DNA of 64,000 bases from Urophycis tenuis (lineage: Eukaryota; Chordata; Actinopteri; Gadiformes; Phycidae): positions 501,035 through 565,034 of the forward strand of contig JAXIVH010000007.1 of assembly GCA_036785325.1 (NCBI GenBank), read 5' to 3'. The notes under the pieces are model-generated. The model was given only the letters and a program-made list of their open reading frames with translations. It was not told the origin of the DNA and searched no databases. Position numbers and translations under genes: made by a program. Below are positions 27,982-63,102 of the stretch, piece after piece (the stretch's first letter is position 1; each line of letters starts with the position of its first letter).

Positions 27982-29945
27982 AGTCGGGCCAACGGAGAGA
28001 GAGAGAGAGAGACAGAGAGAGAGGACAGCGTCCGCGGCCGCGCGGCTGTCCGCCCCGCACACCCGTACTCGGTGTATGTCCTAAAAACCCTCACTAAGAA
28101 AATAGCATCTCACCATCTCACTAACGGCATTAGTACCACCTGTAGTATTTTTTTCTGTGTGTATCATCTCCGAGTGAGCGGAAGGTTTCAGGAGCGACGC
28201 CCCCTGCGCGTCGACCGACGGCGGGGGGGGGAGGGCTGGCCGGGAGCGAGGAACACGAGGAAGTAGCAGGACGCGACTCGTGGCGCCATGTCTACAGATA
28301 TACCCGTGTGAACATCTCTCCGTGTGTCTGTAGACATGAGAGGCACCGCGGTGTCGGCGGTCCTCTTGTCTGTCTCTGTGTCCATGTGTTTTGTTTAGGT
28401 ATACATAAGGCGCGGGATCCACCAGCCAATGAGAGCACTGTGCGGGGTGCGGCCTTATCACTTCTCACTATAAGGGCGGGCCCTTTTTTGTTTCGTACTG
28501 TTAACGTACACCCTGACTAAATGTAGACATCACTGAATGAGGAATGTACAGCAACGAATACCGCGAAGGGAATATTAACTTGCACTAAAAAGACAAAAAA
28601 ACCACACACAAAACAAACAAAAATAACACAAAAAAATTAAAGAAAAAACAATGACAACAACAACAACAACAACACACAAAGAACTTTGAAGATACTTGAT
28701 TCCATGAGTCAGTTTTATCCTGGGTTTCTGTCGTGATCTGTGTGGATTTAGAGAGAGGACGTTTTGTATTTATTAGAGTGAATGAATTTTATTCATGATG
28801 AGATGAGTTAAAGAAGGCCAGACCGCTTATTGTTTTGAAGATTGAAGACATGCTGTTACTTTTGTAAAAAGAAAAAGAAAAAAAAAGAAATGTACATAAA
28901 GAAAACTATAGGAATAACCGACCAAATACTACCTTAACCTTCTCGATGTTTGGGTGTTTTTGAATTGTTTTTGTTTGTTGTTGAAATTTATTTAAGATGG
29001 ACATTTTGATTTCAGTTTGAGAGTATATATTATGAATATTCTGTACAGAATTTGTAAAATAACCACAATTCACAAAGTATTTTTGTTGTATTAAAAGTAA
29101 GGTATTGTAGCGTAGTGTTTTGTGACTTACACGTACTTTGACCACTCGAAAAGAATTATTTTTGTTGAATAATGTGGTAATGAATTATGGATTACAGAAT
29201 CAAGTGAACTCTTCGGTTTAGTAAGAGATCCCTCTGATCTGTTTGCTGTTAATCAGGTTTGATTTAAGGAAGAAAAAAAAAACTGTGAATTAGGTTTTAA
29301 CTACCCAAAAACAACTTTTAACTTTTTAACACAAATACAGTAGGCATAGGAACACAGTTGTGTTTTTCCACCTGATTCTTTTGTTTTTACATTGGGGGGG
29401 GGAGGGAGAATGTGGTGAATCGTCTAATGTCGCGAGTTAGACTAAATTTTAACAGTTTAATGTTGAACAGTGAAAGGAACCTGAGGGTGGGGTGGGGGGA
29501 GGGCTATGTGGAACAGTAGGAGGTGCTACCCTTTTCAGAGATGGCATTCCCCTTAATCAGAAATGCTTCTTATACTTCACAAGTCACCGGTCGCTTAGAA
29601 ATGGAAGTTTTGCGTGCACAATTTCAAGTCGACTGTAAAATTTTGGAGACAGTCTTAGAACTTGTAATGTATATGGCATGTATTTTTTTAACTTTCTGAA
29701 GACTCAATTGTATATATTTTCTCAATGAATGGTTGTAACAAAATTGTTCCCTGGATATTTTTCTTCTCTTGTATATTACATCATCCTGCCTGTCTGTGCT
29801 ACATTTTTCTTGGTCCTGTAAAGTAGTCTGAATTTTTTTTTTCTTTTTGAAAAATGCCTTTTGAAGTGTACAGAGTAATATGAGGTTTGGAGTTTGTGGA
29901 ATTTAGAAACATTTACAAAAATAAAACTATTTTACATCCTATTAT
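27982..29945 (+). other. kmt2c: kmt2c 3' UTR
   Basis: About 2 kb of non-coding sequence after the kmt2c stop. It begins with a GA-rich tract (27994-28022), has A-rich stretches near 28590-28670, and is AT-rich from 28.7 kb on, as expected of a vertebrate 3' UTR. The end is set by the AATAAA at 29920 and is approximate. Confidence 0.75.
29920..29925 (+). terminator. kmt2c: kmt2c polyadenylation signal AATAAA
   Basis: Canonical AATAAA in the context ACAAAAATAAAACTAT, at the end of the AT-rich UTR. It is about 700 bp before the prkag2 start codon and is followed by the GT-containing ACGTGATATGGTGCGTG at 29975-29991. Cleavage would be expected around 29940. Confidence 0.7.
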
Positions 29946-30626
29946 GTTTATATCACGAATGTACTTTATTGGAAACGTGATATGGTGCGTGCCAATGTAA
30001 TTTAAGCTATTTTGGAAGGACATTCATGTCCATATTTACCTTACTCCTTGCCTCACCAGAGCCCCCTACAGGTCAGGAACCCTTACTCCGCTTTCCTCCA
30101 TGTAAACATTACACATTGTGCCCGAATACAGTGCCGTTTACCATACTTTGCATCACCCTGAAAGTGCACCTTTCTAACGTCGTACGTATAGTATACCCAC
30201 AGTGCACATCCCAGGTCACTAGACCGGGACACCCTGACACAACATCTCAGTCGTTGTCCTCATCGCCAGTCCCAGCGGAATGGTACAAGGCTAAAAAAAG
30301 AAATTGCAATGATACTTTGTACAGTGATACGGCCGAGGACGTCTTTTTCCGCTGCCGTGCGCTGCCTTTGAACGTCTCAGCTGGCGTGTACCACAGGTCG
30401 AGCCGTGGGTGTTCGCCTCTGTCATGGCCATGCCTACTTCCTGGTTAAAAGAAGCAGCTTCTTAGTTGTGAGGCAGCATTTTTTTTGTTAGGGACAAGCG
30501 AGCGAGATAAGTGGGTGTTGCAGAGTTGCATTTCAAGATTGATACACACACACGCACACAAAAAGTAATCGCACTGCCTTGAAGTTGGAACGCGACGTAT
30601 TTCAGCTGTGCAGAAATATCGCCAAC
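29946..30626 (+). promoter_or_regulatory. prkag2: kmt2c-prkag2 intergenic gap, presumed prkag2 promoter and 5' UTR
   Basis: Only about 0.7 kb separates the kmt2c polyadenylation signal from the prkag2 long-isoform ATG, so its promoter must overlap this gap if transcription starts nearby. No TATA box is evident; CpG content is moderate after 30280. The assignment is positional. Confidence 0.4.
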
Positions 30627-52168
<21,542 letters not shown>

Positions 52169-54801
52169 TGAAGCCCGACTCCCCTCTCTCCTCCCCCCCA
52201 CCCCCACCCACCCACCCACTCATCCTTCCACCCACCCACCCTTCTCTCCTGCTGGGGCCTGAGCGCCCTCTCTTCCCCCCCCACCCCTGTGACCCAGCCT
52301 CAGGTAGGATAACACGTGGATGGCATGTCCCCCATATGTAGGGCTATGTGTAGTAGGGCAAGGCTGGCCGGTCTGGTTGTGAGCTGCCTTCTCGTAGTGC
52401 TTCTACTAAAACTGCACATGGAAAAAAAAAAAAATAGCAGACGACGTAGAGAGCGCCGACATGACAACTCAATTGCACAAGCCAGACAAATAAGATGCAC
52501 AATAATAAAATGACAAAATGCAGCGACGCGCAATAAAATCAATGGGCTGATATTGCGGCTCTGACCGATGTTTACGGCCGCTGTCCAAGATGCAACTGAG
52601 TGAACGCGCCCCTGAAATGCAAGCGGAGAAAAGTGTGCATGCTGCCTGCCAGTAAGTGCTTCTGACCACAGATTTCTTCCATAGTAAGTTCGTCACACGG
52701 TTGTATCACAGGAGGCAAATAACATGATCTAAGCTTTATTAACACCCCTGCATAGCTCTAACCATCAGAGTCCCGATCAGTACTCTTTTTCAGTACATAG
52801 TTAATGGCAAGTGTGTGTGTTTTGTGAGTGACTGTGTCACATTGTCTGCATTTGGTCGTCATGCTTGACCTCCTGGCGCCCGTATTATTTGGCTTGGTGT
52901 GGTGAGGAACGTCTCCCGTACAGAGTGCTAGTTAGTAGCATACTATTGTGCAGTGGGCTGCAGCAACAGTAGCCCAGCCCTGCCTTTTTATCCCTGCTAA
53001 GAAATTAATGCTGAAGTATGACCATGTCCACTGCCCTGGCTGCCTGGATGGTGCACATTCTCACCCCATCCCCCCCTTTTGCCTCGCCCAGACGCGTGCA
53101 GAGAGGAGCGGCTGGCCGAGTGAGAGGACGAGAAGGAGAGATGGGGAGGCAGCGCCCGAACAGGATGTTTTGGTGGGAGCAGCATGTTTTTTTTATAATC
53201 GTTTCAATCGAACGGCAATGGAGCAGGGGAGGACTCGGTAGAGGCCAGGCTCCTAGGGGCGCCCGCCCCCCCCCCCCCCCCCCCCCCACGCCGGCCAGCC
53301 AGCGGCCCCGGACTGATGCACTGTACAAAAGCTTGGAAACCAAAGAGCTTGGAGGGCCCTGCACTGGAGGACCAGCTGCCTCCGATTCACCTCTAGGTGT
53401 TTTGTGGTGTTCTTCTCCTGTCTGGTTTGGTTGTGCTTTTTTTTATTTTGTGTACTGCGCACACCTGTATACACACGCGCACTGGCTTGGACGAACTCCA
53501 ACGCGTGTTTACACACACACACACACGCACACACACACACTGCGTGGGCGAATGAGCAAACACTGGTCTGCGCACGGCGGGGGGTGAGAGAGGGGCCGGT
53601 TGCGTCATTGGGAGAAGCGCGTACGCGTTGTGCGCGTTGTGTGCAAGGATTCAGGGTCATGTGGCTGTTTTGACTTTGTGTTGCTGCTCCCACTTCCAAA
53701 CGGTCTTTGCTGTGCCACGACCGTTTTCTGTAGCGTTAGCCCCGCGAGGGTCGCTCAGTGCCCAGTGACCTCTTCTGGAGGTTGTGTTGTTTTTTTGTTG
53801 TTTTTTTCCCCCCCCCCTCCATTTGGTGTTCTTAGGGTCCATAGTCCCTCATTACAACGTTTAGTATTCCAGTAGAGAAATACACACACCCTTTCATTTG
53901 CCGTGCTGTTAGAACAAATATGGAGCCCATGCCTCCATTGATTTAAATGTTTTGTGCTGTCGAGACAAACTGTTAAGAGTTAATCCAATAAAAGCAAACT
54001 GTTTTTTTTTTTTTTAAATCTACACAAAATAAATCAATTTCTGCAAGGAAATTTATCTATTGGATACGTGGAATAAATGCAGGTCTGTCACTAAAAACAA
54101 ACGTCATAGCTCTGATTTCACTGGCAATATTAATAACAGAAATGTTGTTCTGAGAAGCGCCTGGCGGTGTAATGACTCTGGGTCCCTGGAGTTCACAGGC
54201 TGCTGCCTGCGAGCCCACAACCCCCAGAGTGCGCCGCCTGAACTGGTTTGGTGGCAAAGTGAAGCCCTCAGAGCAGAATGTAAAGAGCTCCTATCGCACA
54301 GCTAGGCAAGTGAGATGTTTTCATTTGTGTTTGTGGCGGGTGTTGGGAGGGCTGCCCCCCCCCCCCCCTCCTCCATACGTATGTTTTGAATTGCCACCTG
54401 TTCTCTAATATTAGTTCCCTTCGTGTTTTCTTTCCCAACGTGTTTGTGGGTAATGTGGGTCACCTGAAACTCTCATATCCCGCGCAAAAACAAGATGGCC
54501 TCTTGTATGCTGTAGCTGGACAGGACTCATCTCGTCTTTCACTGTAAATAACGGCGTTTTCAGAAAACATATCAGAGAAAGCTTTATTTTTATTGAATGT
54601 GTATTGGAAAAAAAAGAATGTGGAAAGAGTGCAGTTTTACTGTTATTTTTGTAAATAATTGTGTGGCAATATGTTTAAGAGTTTGTATTGGATATATGTA
54701 CTGTACATGTGCGAGCATGAGAAATTACACTTCAACAGTTATGAATGTTTTTTTTTTCCTGTTTTTTGTTTTACTTTTTTGTATTTTTCTGGCTGCAGAA
54801 A

Positions 54802-54807
54802 AATAAA
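54802..54807 (+). terminator. prkag2: prkag2 polyadenylation signal AATAAA (proximal)
   Basis: AATAAA in GCAGAAAAATAAATGGCCAC after a long T-rich stretch. It is a canonical signal at a sensible distance from the stop. Confidence 0.6.
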
Positions 54808-54922
54808 TGGCCACTGAATGTAAGTGCAATTTGAGGTGTATTTGTTCTTCACAACATAGCTGTTGATTTAGTTTGATTATGCATTTCTTGGCTTTTCAGT
54901 AAACACTGAAACATTGTGAAAA

Positions 54923-54928
54923 AATAAA
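54923..54928 (+). terminator. prkag2: prkag2 polyadenylation signal AATAAA (distal)
   Basis: Second AATAAA, in GTGAAAAAATAAACTATTTA, 121 bp downstream of the first. Which one is used cannot be decided from sequence. Confidence 0.5.
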
Positions 54929-54945
54929 CTATTTACAGGCTTGTC

Positions 54946-55755
54946 ACCAGTTCAGGACTGTGAGTACATACTGTATATAAATCTGCTTAAGTCCACGAAC
55001 GGCTATTAAACATTTAAAAACGCTTGCCCAAAAGAGTAGGCAGTACCATATTTAATGGAAACTACAGTCAGACACTTTTTAAATGACAATAATTGGGCTT
55101 TACATCTGATAGAATACATGTATGCTAGGTATCTTGCACTGTAAGGTTACACTCCAGCTTGGCTGACGACTGCTTTGTGAATGCCGCATTCCTCCCATTT
55201 CTCAAAAAAAAAAAAAAAAAAACCTATCTGGTGACAGGATGTTCTGATGGGACCGATAGAGAGCTCTCAGTGGGAGTGAGATGGGACAGCCACCACTAGG
55301 GGCCACTGTAGTACGCGACGGAGCCAGCATGGTCTTCCCGTAAAACGAGACGCAACGGTGGTTTCGTTTCCTGAGATGCTGCCATGAATCCCCACGTCTT
55401 CTCTCGTCAAATATTTCCGTCGGCTTCAGTAATAAATTGATTTAATATATTCCTATACATCTTTTTTTTCCCCTTCTTTTGAGGAAGTGGCTGCTCTTCT
55501 GGAAGTGTATTTTAGTATGAATGCGCTTGAAACCAGGGCTGAGGTAACAACAGTGGATCTGATGGACTTCCAAATGAGGGATAAAGCCGGACCAGACTCA
55601 CTCCAGACAATCCGCTTTGATCTCCCAATCCCCCCAGATAGCCGGCGCGGGGGGACTCCTCCTACACCCGCTGTAGTCCTACAACGGGAGAAAGCTTTAG
55701 CATAGCTCTCTGACCCCGCTCACTACAGCGATGACTAGCTCCTGTCTTCCTATTA

Positions 55756-55807
<52 letters not shown>

Positions 55808-55900
55808 TAATGATCTCGCTCCGTTTCTCTGTCTCTCTTCCATCCATCTCCCTCCTCTGCCCTTCTCCCCATGTTACTGTACTGTCTTCCCCCCCCCCCC

Positions 55901-55966
<66 letters not shown>

Positions 55967-56132
55967 GAGTCACACTGGACCTAACTTTGAGCAAAAAGAA
56001 AAAAGAAAAAGGTTCAAGCCAGTGATTTAAAATTCCCCTTCTTCAGAGCGTGTCATGCATTTTAAATGCACGGTGAGCACGGGAGCGAAGCTCGCCAGTC
56101 CAACATGAACTTCTTCCCTTCCAACCGCACTC

Positions 56133-56204
<72 letters not shown>

Positions 56205-56476
56205 TCCCTTTGGGATATAACCCCCCCGCCCCCCCTACCCCCACCAAAACCACTTTCTTTCACTTTCTATTCCCTAATTTTCCTCACACCAAACTCTCCC
56301 CCTCGCTCTTTCAATATTAGTTTTACCACATCATGCTTTTCACAAATTCGGCGGGACGCCGGGGCGAACCGCAGCCTTTGAAGAGGAGTGTGATCAGAGC
56401 ACGGGGGCGGGAGGGGGGAGAAACCTCTGGCCTCGGGGCGTGTGGGTGAATTATTATTTAATTTTTTTTACACTGG

Positions 56477-56545
<69 letters not shown>

Positions 56546-57199
56546 TGTGTGTGTGTGTGTGGATGTTTAGTGGCACTGAGCCAAAAGGGAGGCTGACACA
56601 AGTGCGGTGTTTGGGGACAGCTTTGAAGTCGTGTGTGTGTGTGTGTGTGTGTATGTGGCTGCGTGTGACTGCTGGCTCCTCTGTATATATTTCTTTGGGT
56701 GGAGATGTGTACGAGGCATGGTGGTCCTATTTGTAACATCAACAGCTCTTTCTAGGACAGTTCCAAAAGAGCAGAAGAGCAGTCAAATAACTGTGTGTGT
56801 GTGTGTGTGTTTGTGTGTATCTTTGTATCTCTCCATGTCTGTCTGTGTCTCTGTCTGTCTCTGTATCTGTCTCTGTATCTCTGTCTGTCTCTATCTCTGC
56901 GCTCACATCGTCATGCGAAGGGCATTTTATCCTCTAAATCTCCATTGACAATATGAATGCACACACCACAACACACAAGATCCAGTCCTAGACGTGGTTT
57001 TAGACTGCTGGAGAAATGAGGTTATTAGGAACAATATGATCCCGCTAGCTTATTGTGTATATAGCAGTAACAACATAATCACAACTCACTTTTTTCTTTC
57101 TTGTTAAGTGCTACAGGTTTCAGGAGAGTATATACATGAACAGTACAGCGACCGCAGTGCCTACATTCATATATGCACAGAGAAGTATGAAATATGACG

Positions 57200-57288
<89 letters not shown>

Positions 57289-57676
57289 CTGTTACACCGT
57301 TGCGTCCGCACAAGAAACTTGGGTTACTTTTGAGCATTATACATCAGTTCTGATCTCCATGGGGCAATGTGGTTCGGGGGCTTGGGATCAGGTGTTCTTC
57401 TGTATTCTACAGTACCGTACTGTACAGAACTGTACACTGAACAACCGGTGTGTGGACGAAGGTTAAGCTCATACAGAACACTTAAGATCAGAGAGAAGGT
57501 TGCAAAAGAAGATTGGGTTTTTTTTTTTCATCAACGTGAAAAAAAAGGATACACCATGATTTCCTCTTTAAGCTACATGTTATAATAATAATAATAAAAA
57601 AGATTAATACAAGTTAGCTTTGGTTTCAAGATATTTCTAGAACTATACTGTTAACTGTGGCAGTTCAAAAGCTGTA
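54946..57676 (+). other. Intergenic, microsatellite-rich, left of the gap
   Basis: No gene recognised. Contains (CA)n 55758-55806, C run then (CT)n 55891-55950, (CT)n 56143-56200, (GT)n 56478-56561, the second 118-bp copy, and (TA)n 57197-57286, which is self-complementary. A 72-codon open frame at 55487 has no recognisable feature. Confidence 0.6.
56675..56792 (+). repeat. 118-bp duplicated segment, copy 2
   Basis: Exact copy of 51905-52022, 4.77 kb downstream and past the prkag2 polyadenylation signals, again between GT-rich tracts. Same orientation. Confidence 0.97.
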
Positions 57677-57876
57677 NNNNNNNNNNNNNNNNNNNNNNNN
57701 NNNNNNNNNNNNNNNNNNNNNNNNNNNNNNNNNNNNNNNNNNNNNNNNNNNNNNNNNNNNNNNNNNNNNNNNNNNNNNNNNNNNNNNNNNNNNNNNNNNN
57801 NNNNNNNNNNNNNNNNNNNNNNNNNNNNNNNNNNNNNNNNNNNNNNNNNNNNNNNNNNNNNNNNNNNNNNNNNNNN
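57677..57876. other. Assembly gap of 200 N
   Basis: Exactly 200 Ns, a typical placeholder, so the true length is unknown. It separates unique sequence on the left from a CA/G-run region on the right. Confidence 0.99.
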
Positions 57877-57917
57877 AGAAATAATCCCCCTGACGCAAGT
57901 CATCAAGACACCGCCGC

Positions 57918-57955
<38 letters not shown>

Positions 57956-58653
57956 GGGGGGGGGGGGTGTCCTTCATTAGCCTGGTGTCAAGAAGCCGAC
58001 AGACAGAACCATCAGAATGAAAACCCGTCACGTGAGACACATTCGCCACGCCGCCGCCGCCGCCGCCACGACTGATTCCGGCGGCGGCGGCTCTCCTTTA
58101 GCCGTCCGTCACGTCGTTGGAAGGCGACGAGGCGGCAGCATGACAGGCAGACAATCAATTACAGACGCCGCGTTCGGCGGTGTGTGGAGAACCACAGCGC
58201 GTCCGCATCAGCACCGGTGATGGAGTCTGTCCCCCCCCCCCCCCCACCCCCCCCCCCCCCCTGCCCGTGTGACGGCCGTGTGCGTGTAGTGTGTGTAGCG
58301 TAGTAGCGTGCTGTGGCCTATACCAGACACATAGATTTAGACGCCATCCGCCAGGCCCGCAAAATGGGGTCACGGCTGGCGGAGGGTGGCGTCGAAGCAC
58401 GGAGTTGAAAGTTGAAAGACGTTTTTTTTGGTGTCTTTTTTTCTCCCAACAAACAAAAAGAAAAAGCAGCGCGCCGCGCGGCGCGCTAACGCAGTGTGTC
58501 GCGTGAGCACGCCGCCTCTGCGACATCGCGATGCGCGCCTGGCGCTTCTGAACCAATCAGCCGCCATCAAAGGTGACTCCCAGACATGAGCGCTGGTGTG
58601 GGGGCGGGCTGGGGCTGGGTGGGTGGGGGAGGGGGGATGGGACACCAGACACA

Positions 58654-58689
<36 letters not shown>

Positions 58690-59329
58690 TGAACAGTCAG
58701 CACGGCAGCTGACATCTGCTAAAACATGGTTCTTGCCGAGAAGAGATTTCACGGCTGAATCTGCATCAGAAGGCTATCGCCAGTCACCCAGGTGTCTCTT
58801 CAGCGCCCCAGCCTGGGTCGGGGGCTGTGAGGGTGGGGAGACTTCTGGGGGGCTTCTCCCCGCAGACAGCCATCGCCAATCGGGAGGGGAAGTTCTCGAT
58901 CGATACGACACAGTAAAAAAAAAAAGAAAAAAAAAAAGCTATCGGAGGCTCGGGTTGACCTCACCCTGCAGCCACCGCTGGCGCTGCAGATCAGGTTTCT
59001 GGATCCGTTAGTCCCGCCTCGACCCACTCCCCCCCCCCCCCCATCACCCATCACCCAGGGGTGGGATTGGAACAGAGCCCCAGAACCTGCCGCTCTGTGC
59101 ACCGCCATAAATAACACATGAGAAATCTATTTACTATTATCTTAGCCATCACGTTTGGGGGGGTTATTTTTTGGGGTGGGGTGGGGGTGGAAGGGTGTTG
59201 GGGGGGGGGGGGGGGGGGGGGGGGTGCAGATGAGGATGTACTCAGCATTTCAGGGAAGAGCAAATAATGGCATGTTGTTTGTTAATGGCCAGGGCTGCTG
59301 CTGGTTGCATAGGGAAATCCCAGAGGCCA

Positions 59330-59363
<34 letters not shown>

Positions 59364-59546
59364 TCGTATGGCATAGCTAATAGGAAGCTCGGCACCCCGG
59401 GGCCATCTGCTCTTTGCCACAGCTCACATGTCACCCTGTGACAACACAGCATTATTGATTCACACCACCACATCCGTTTTCTGCATACGTGTGTGTGTGT
59501 GTGTGTGCACGTGCGTGCGTATGCCTGTGTGCATGTGTGTGTGCAT

Positions 59547-59589
<43 letters not shown>

Positions 59590-60350
59590 TGCGTGGGCAT
59601 GTACATGTGTCTGTGCATGCTCGGCCATTGTGAGGCCAGGAGGTAATTGATTCACACCAATACATCCGCTTCAATGTTTGCCTGCCCTTGTGCACATTGT
59701 ATGTACATAAACTACAGCACATATTGGACCACCAGCCACCGCCCACCACCACCACCACCACCACCACCACCCCACTCCCCCCGAGCCCGGCTTTAGGGTA
59801 ATGCCGCCGGGGCAGTCATTTACAATTCTAATAACAGAAGTTAAGTTTTAAATGATAAATTATAAGTTGTAAGTGTGGAGTTGATGTAAAAGCCTTAGAG
59901 GGTTCATCCCGAAATACCCAGAGATGTTTGAAAAGGGGTAAAAACCGTTTAACCTTGCCCTATTTAATATAACATAGATGTTCCAAGGGCTTGCCTTGTG
60001 GCAAAGTCAACTGGTGTCTCTGTAGACTCCTTGTTATCCACTACAAACGCCACATTGCACAGAAGTGGGGAAACCTCATTTTCACCCCCTCCTCCAATTC
60101 CATTGAATACATCCCCCAATATAGACTAAGAGGCCACTGTTATAAGGGACAGGAATGAACCGAAACAAAAAAAAAGACATTTTGAATAATATGACAATTA
60201 GGGAAGCCCGTGGGACGTTGTGGAGGTGCTCCTATATTTAGCTTGCGTCTCGCGTGTCCCTGCATTTTTCAGAATCTCTCCCGTCACCTGACACTGAACG
60301 GCAGGTCTTGTGGTAATCGCTTGCACATACTGGATGGATGAGTGCATGTA

Positions 60351-60395
<45 letters not shown>

Positions 60396-60544
60396 TGCAT
60401 GTGTGTACGTGCATGTGTGTGGATCCATGCAATCATATACAGAGTATATATATGGATATACTGAATGTGTCTGTGTGATTGTCGTTCCAACTCTCTGTTT
60501 ATGTATCTGCCTGTCTCTTTTCTCTCTGTCTCTCCGCCTGTTTG

Positions 60545-60609
<65 letters not shown>

Positions 60610-61169
60610 CCGTGTGTGTGTGTGTGCGTCTATGTGTGTGCGTGCGTGTGTGTGCGTGCTTGCAGGAGGTGCACGGGGAGTCCTTGGGGTTTTGCTCTGC
60701 GTTTAGCGTCTGAGTTTATGTGGCCCAATGTATTATTTACCGTTGCTCTGTTCACCGGAACCGAACGGGCGGTATAAACCGGTCCGAGAGTGGGCCCCTT
60801 TAGCAACACAAAGTAATGAAGGCACCCAATTACCTAGATGAAATCCACAAACCATTACAGGGTCACAAATGGGATATTGCTTCCATTAAAAAAAGAGACT
60901 CGCAGAGAGATGGATCTAATTGACGGTGGCGCGCACACACACACACACACACACGACACACACACACACACACGACACACAAACACACACAACACACACA
61001 CACACACACGACACACACACACGCAGCCACACACACACATAGGCAAACACACATACACAAAATGCAGACACACAAACAGATGGACAGACACGCACGTAGA
61101 CCAACCCACATAGACACACATTGCAGACACACATGTGCCCCACCAGTAGACTTCCAGTCTGCTGCATTT

Positions 61170-61205
<36 letters not shown>

Positions 61206-61446
61206 CAAAGAGTGCAGTAAAAAGTAAAAAAATAAATAAAAAAAGAAGGAACGGGCTGTCCATAAAGGAACACAAATGCACCCCACCCATGTCTGACCAC
61301 TCAGGAAAAAAAACACCCAGCTTGTGTTGATAATTTATCTCCTGTCCCGGCAGTCATTCCCAAGGCTCTGAGGGGAAGACCCAGAAATACACACACAGGA
61401 CGGGCGTGGGGAGGCTAATGGGACAGTGGAGGTTGGCCCAGCCAAT

Positions 61447-61510
<64 letters not shown>

Positions 61511-61546
61511 ACACTCAGACCCACACACAAAGGAGCATACATACAG

Positions 61547-61598
<52 letters not shown>

Positions 61599-62224
61599 AC
61601 ACACACAAAGGAGCATAAATACAGACACACACACACACACACACACTCAAACATCCACACCCTATGGGTTCACAAAGGTAGCATGGACTACGAGCTGTAG
61701 CCCATAGTAAACAGAAGTGTTGTATTATAACACGAGGTAGGCCTATATCTTGTTTTTCTCTTCTTTCTTTTTTTTTTGCTTTTCTAAATGTCAGGTTACC
61801 TGATCACATCAAAGGGGAATGTTGTGGGATGTTCCAGTTAGGTGACATGCGCAGAATGTTTGATAAAAGTGTAAACATCACGCCAAAGAGAGGCCTTTCT
61901 TAGCAAAGAATTACAAAGGTTACAATGGCTGTCTAGAATGTGAGCAATGCATTGTTAAGGCGTCTGCGCTATGTAGCCGAAACGATGAATAAAATATTTT
62001 GTTGTGGGGTGTGGAAAGATTCCAACAATGTGCTTTCTCTTTCCAAATGAAATGCGGGACGTATAGTAGTTGTAATCCTTTATCTGTGGTACATTACCTC
62101 ACAAAACCTAATTAAGAAAGAATGGTAAACTAGTGGCCTATATAAATAAAAGCCTGACGTCCTGCCCGCCCTGGTAGAACAGTAGCTACTGTATACCTGT
62201 AGGCATCACAGAGCTGTTAAAGAC

Positions 62225-62320
62225 TGTTAACCACGTGCTGCTCCTTAAGGACCTGTATCTGAACTCACTGTGGGCCACTTTGGGTAAAGTGGCTGCTAAG
62301 TGACTAAATACTACTATAGC
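62225..62320 (+). mobile_element. Possible degenerate SINE tail
   Basis: GGGCCACTTTGGGTAAAGTG followed by GCTGCTAAGTGACTAAATAC resembles the fish SINE/LINE 3' tail seen at 48060, with substitutions. No clear head is present. Confidence 0.35.
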
Positions 62321-63017
62321 CCTATTATTGAATGCAAATGACTTCCCAGCCAGGTGCAGAGGCACCCCATCGCATTACTCCAACCACAGGGACCACACCT
62401 CCAGGTGAAACACACTCCAGCTCCATCGCTCTTCACGATTGGCTCAGGGAGAGATAACCATCGCCTAAACCACCACCTTCCGGTCAGTTCTGCGGGAGGG
62501 AGAACCGACGGACTAACTCTGCGCAGTAGTTTAGATCATTTGACTTTGGGGCATCATGACAAGTGGCTCAGATGGACGGGTGGATACGGTGGATAAACAG
62601 ATGGAGCCATAGGTGCACTTTCAGTTTCAGGATCGTGTTCGCTTGAGGCTCACATGACGTAACTGCGCTTGTGTGGCAGTTGCAGAGGGACGGGGCGCAT
62701 CATCGTGGGTCCAGAGAGGCACGGCTCCCTTATTGCCGAGGACCCCCGTCATCCATCGCACGAGTTAAACAATCAGTCGATTCTCATTTGAGTTGCAGTT
62801 GCATTCCTTGTGATGCTGGTGGGTGCGTGTAACTCGTGTGACCCGTTCAATGTTAAAATGCCTGCAACTCTTAGGACCGTGCGTGTATCTATCGGATTAC
62901 GGTTTATTTATCATCGTGCGGGAAATGTTATTGTCCCAAACAGTCAACCCACAATTCAATGTGCATCCCTTCTGTCGCACAAGGTGCTTGGTGGTCACTC
63001 TGTGATGCAGCATAACG

Positions 63018-63102
63018 CTCTTAACGCTAACACTAACTCTTAACGCTAACTAACTCTTAATGCTAACACTAACTCTTAACGCTAACGCTAACTCTAAACG
63101 CG
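63018..63102 (+). repeat. Short tandem of CTCTTAACGCTAACACTAA
   Basis: About four to five irregular units mixing CTCTTAACGCTAAC and ACTAA. The CTAAC core superficially resembles telomeric CCCTAA, but it is not in register. Confidence 0.8.

Larger units (their letters stand above)
52169..54945 (+). other. prkag2: prkag2 3' UTR
   Basis: About 2.7 kb after the stop. It contains C runs (53265-53287, 54356-54368), CA-rich and GT-rich patches, and a T/A-rich end. Two candidate polyadenylation signals lie at its end. Open frames inside are short and repeat-driven. Confidence 0.6.

Noticed and set aside
27304..28084. 225- and 243-codon Pro/Leu/Ser frames
   Set aside because: Pyrimidine-rich minisatellite read in different frames; the only real coding part is the last kmt2c exon.
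55487..55705. 72-codon open frame past prkag2
   Set aside because: No recognisable domain, no supporting splice structure, and located among microsatellites; no basis for calling a gene.
57643..57952. Open frames across the N gap
   Set aside because: Consist of unknown residues and CA repeat; no evidence.
63018..63102. Interstitial telomeric repeat
   Set aside because: CTAAC words are irregular and do not match the vertebrate CCCTAA unit.
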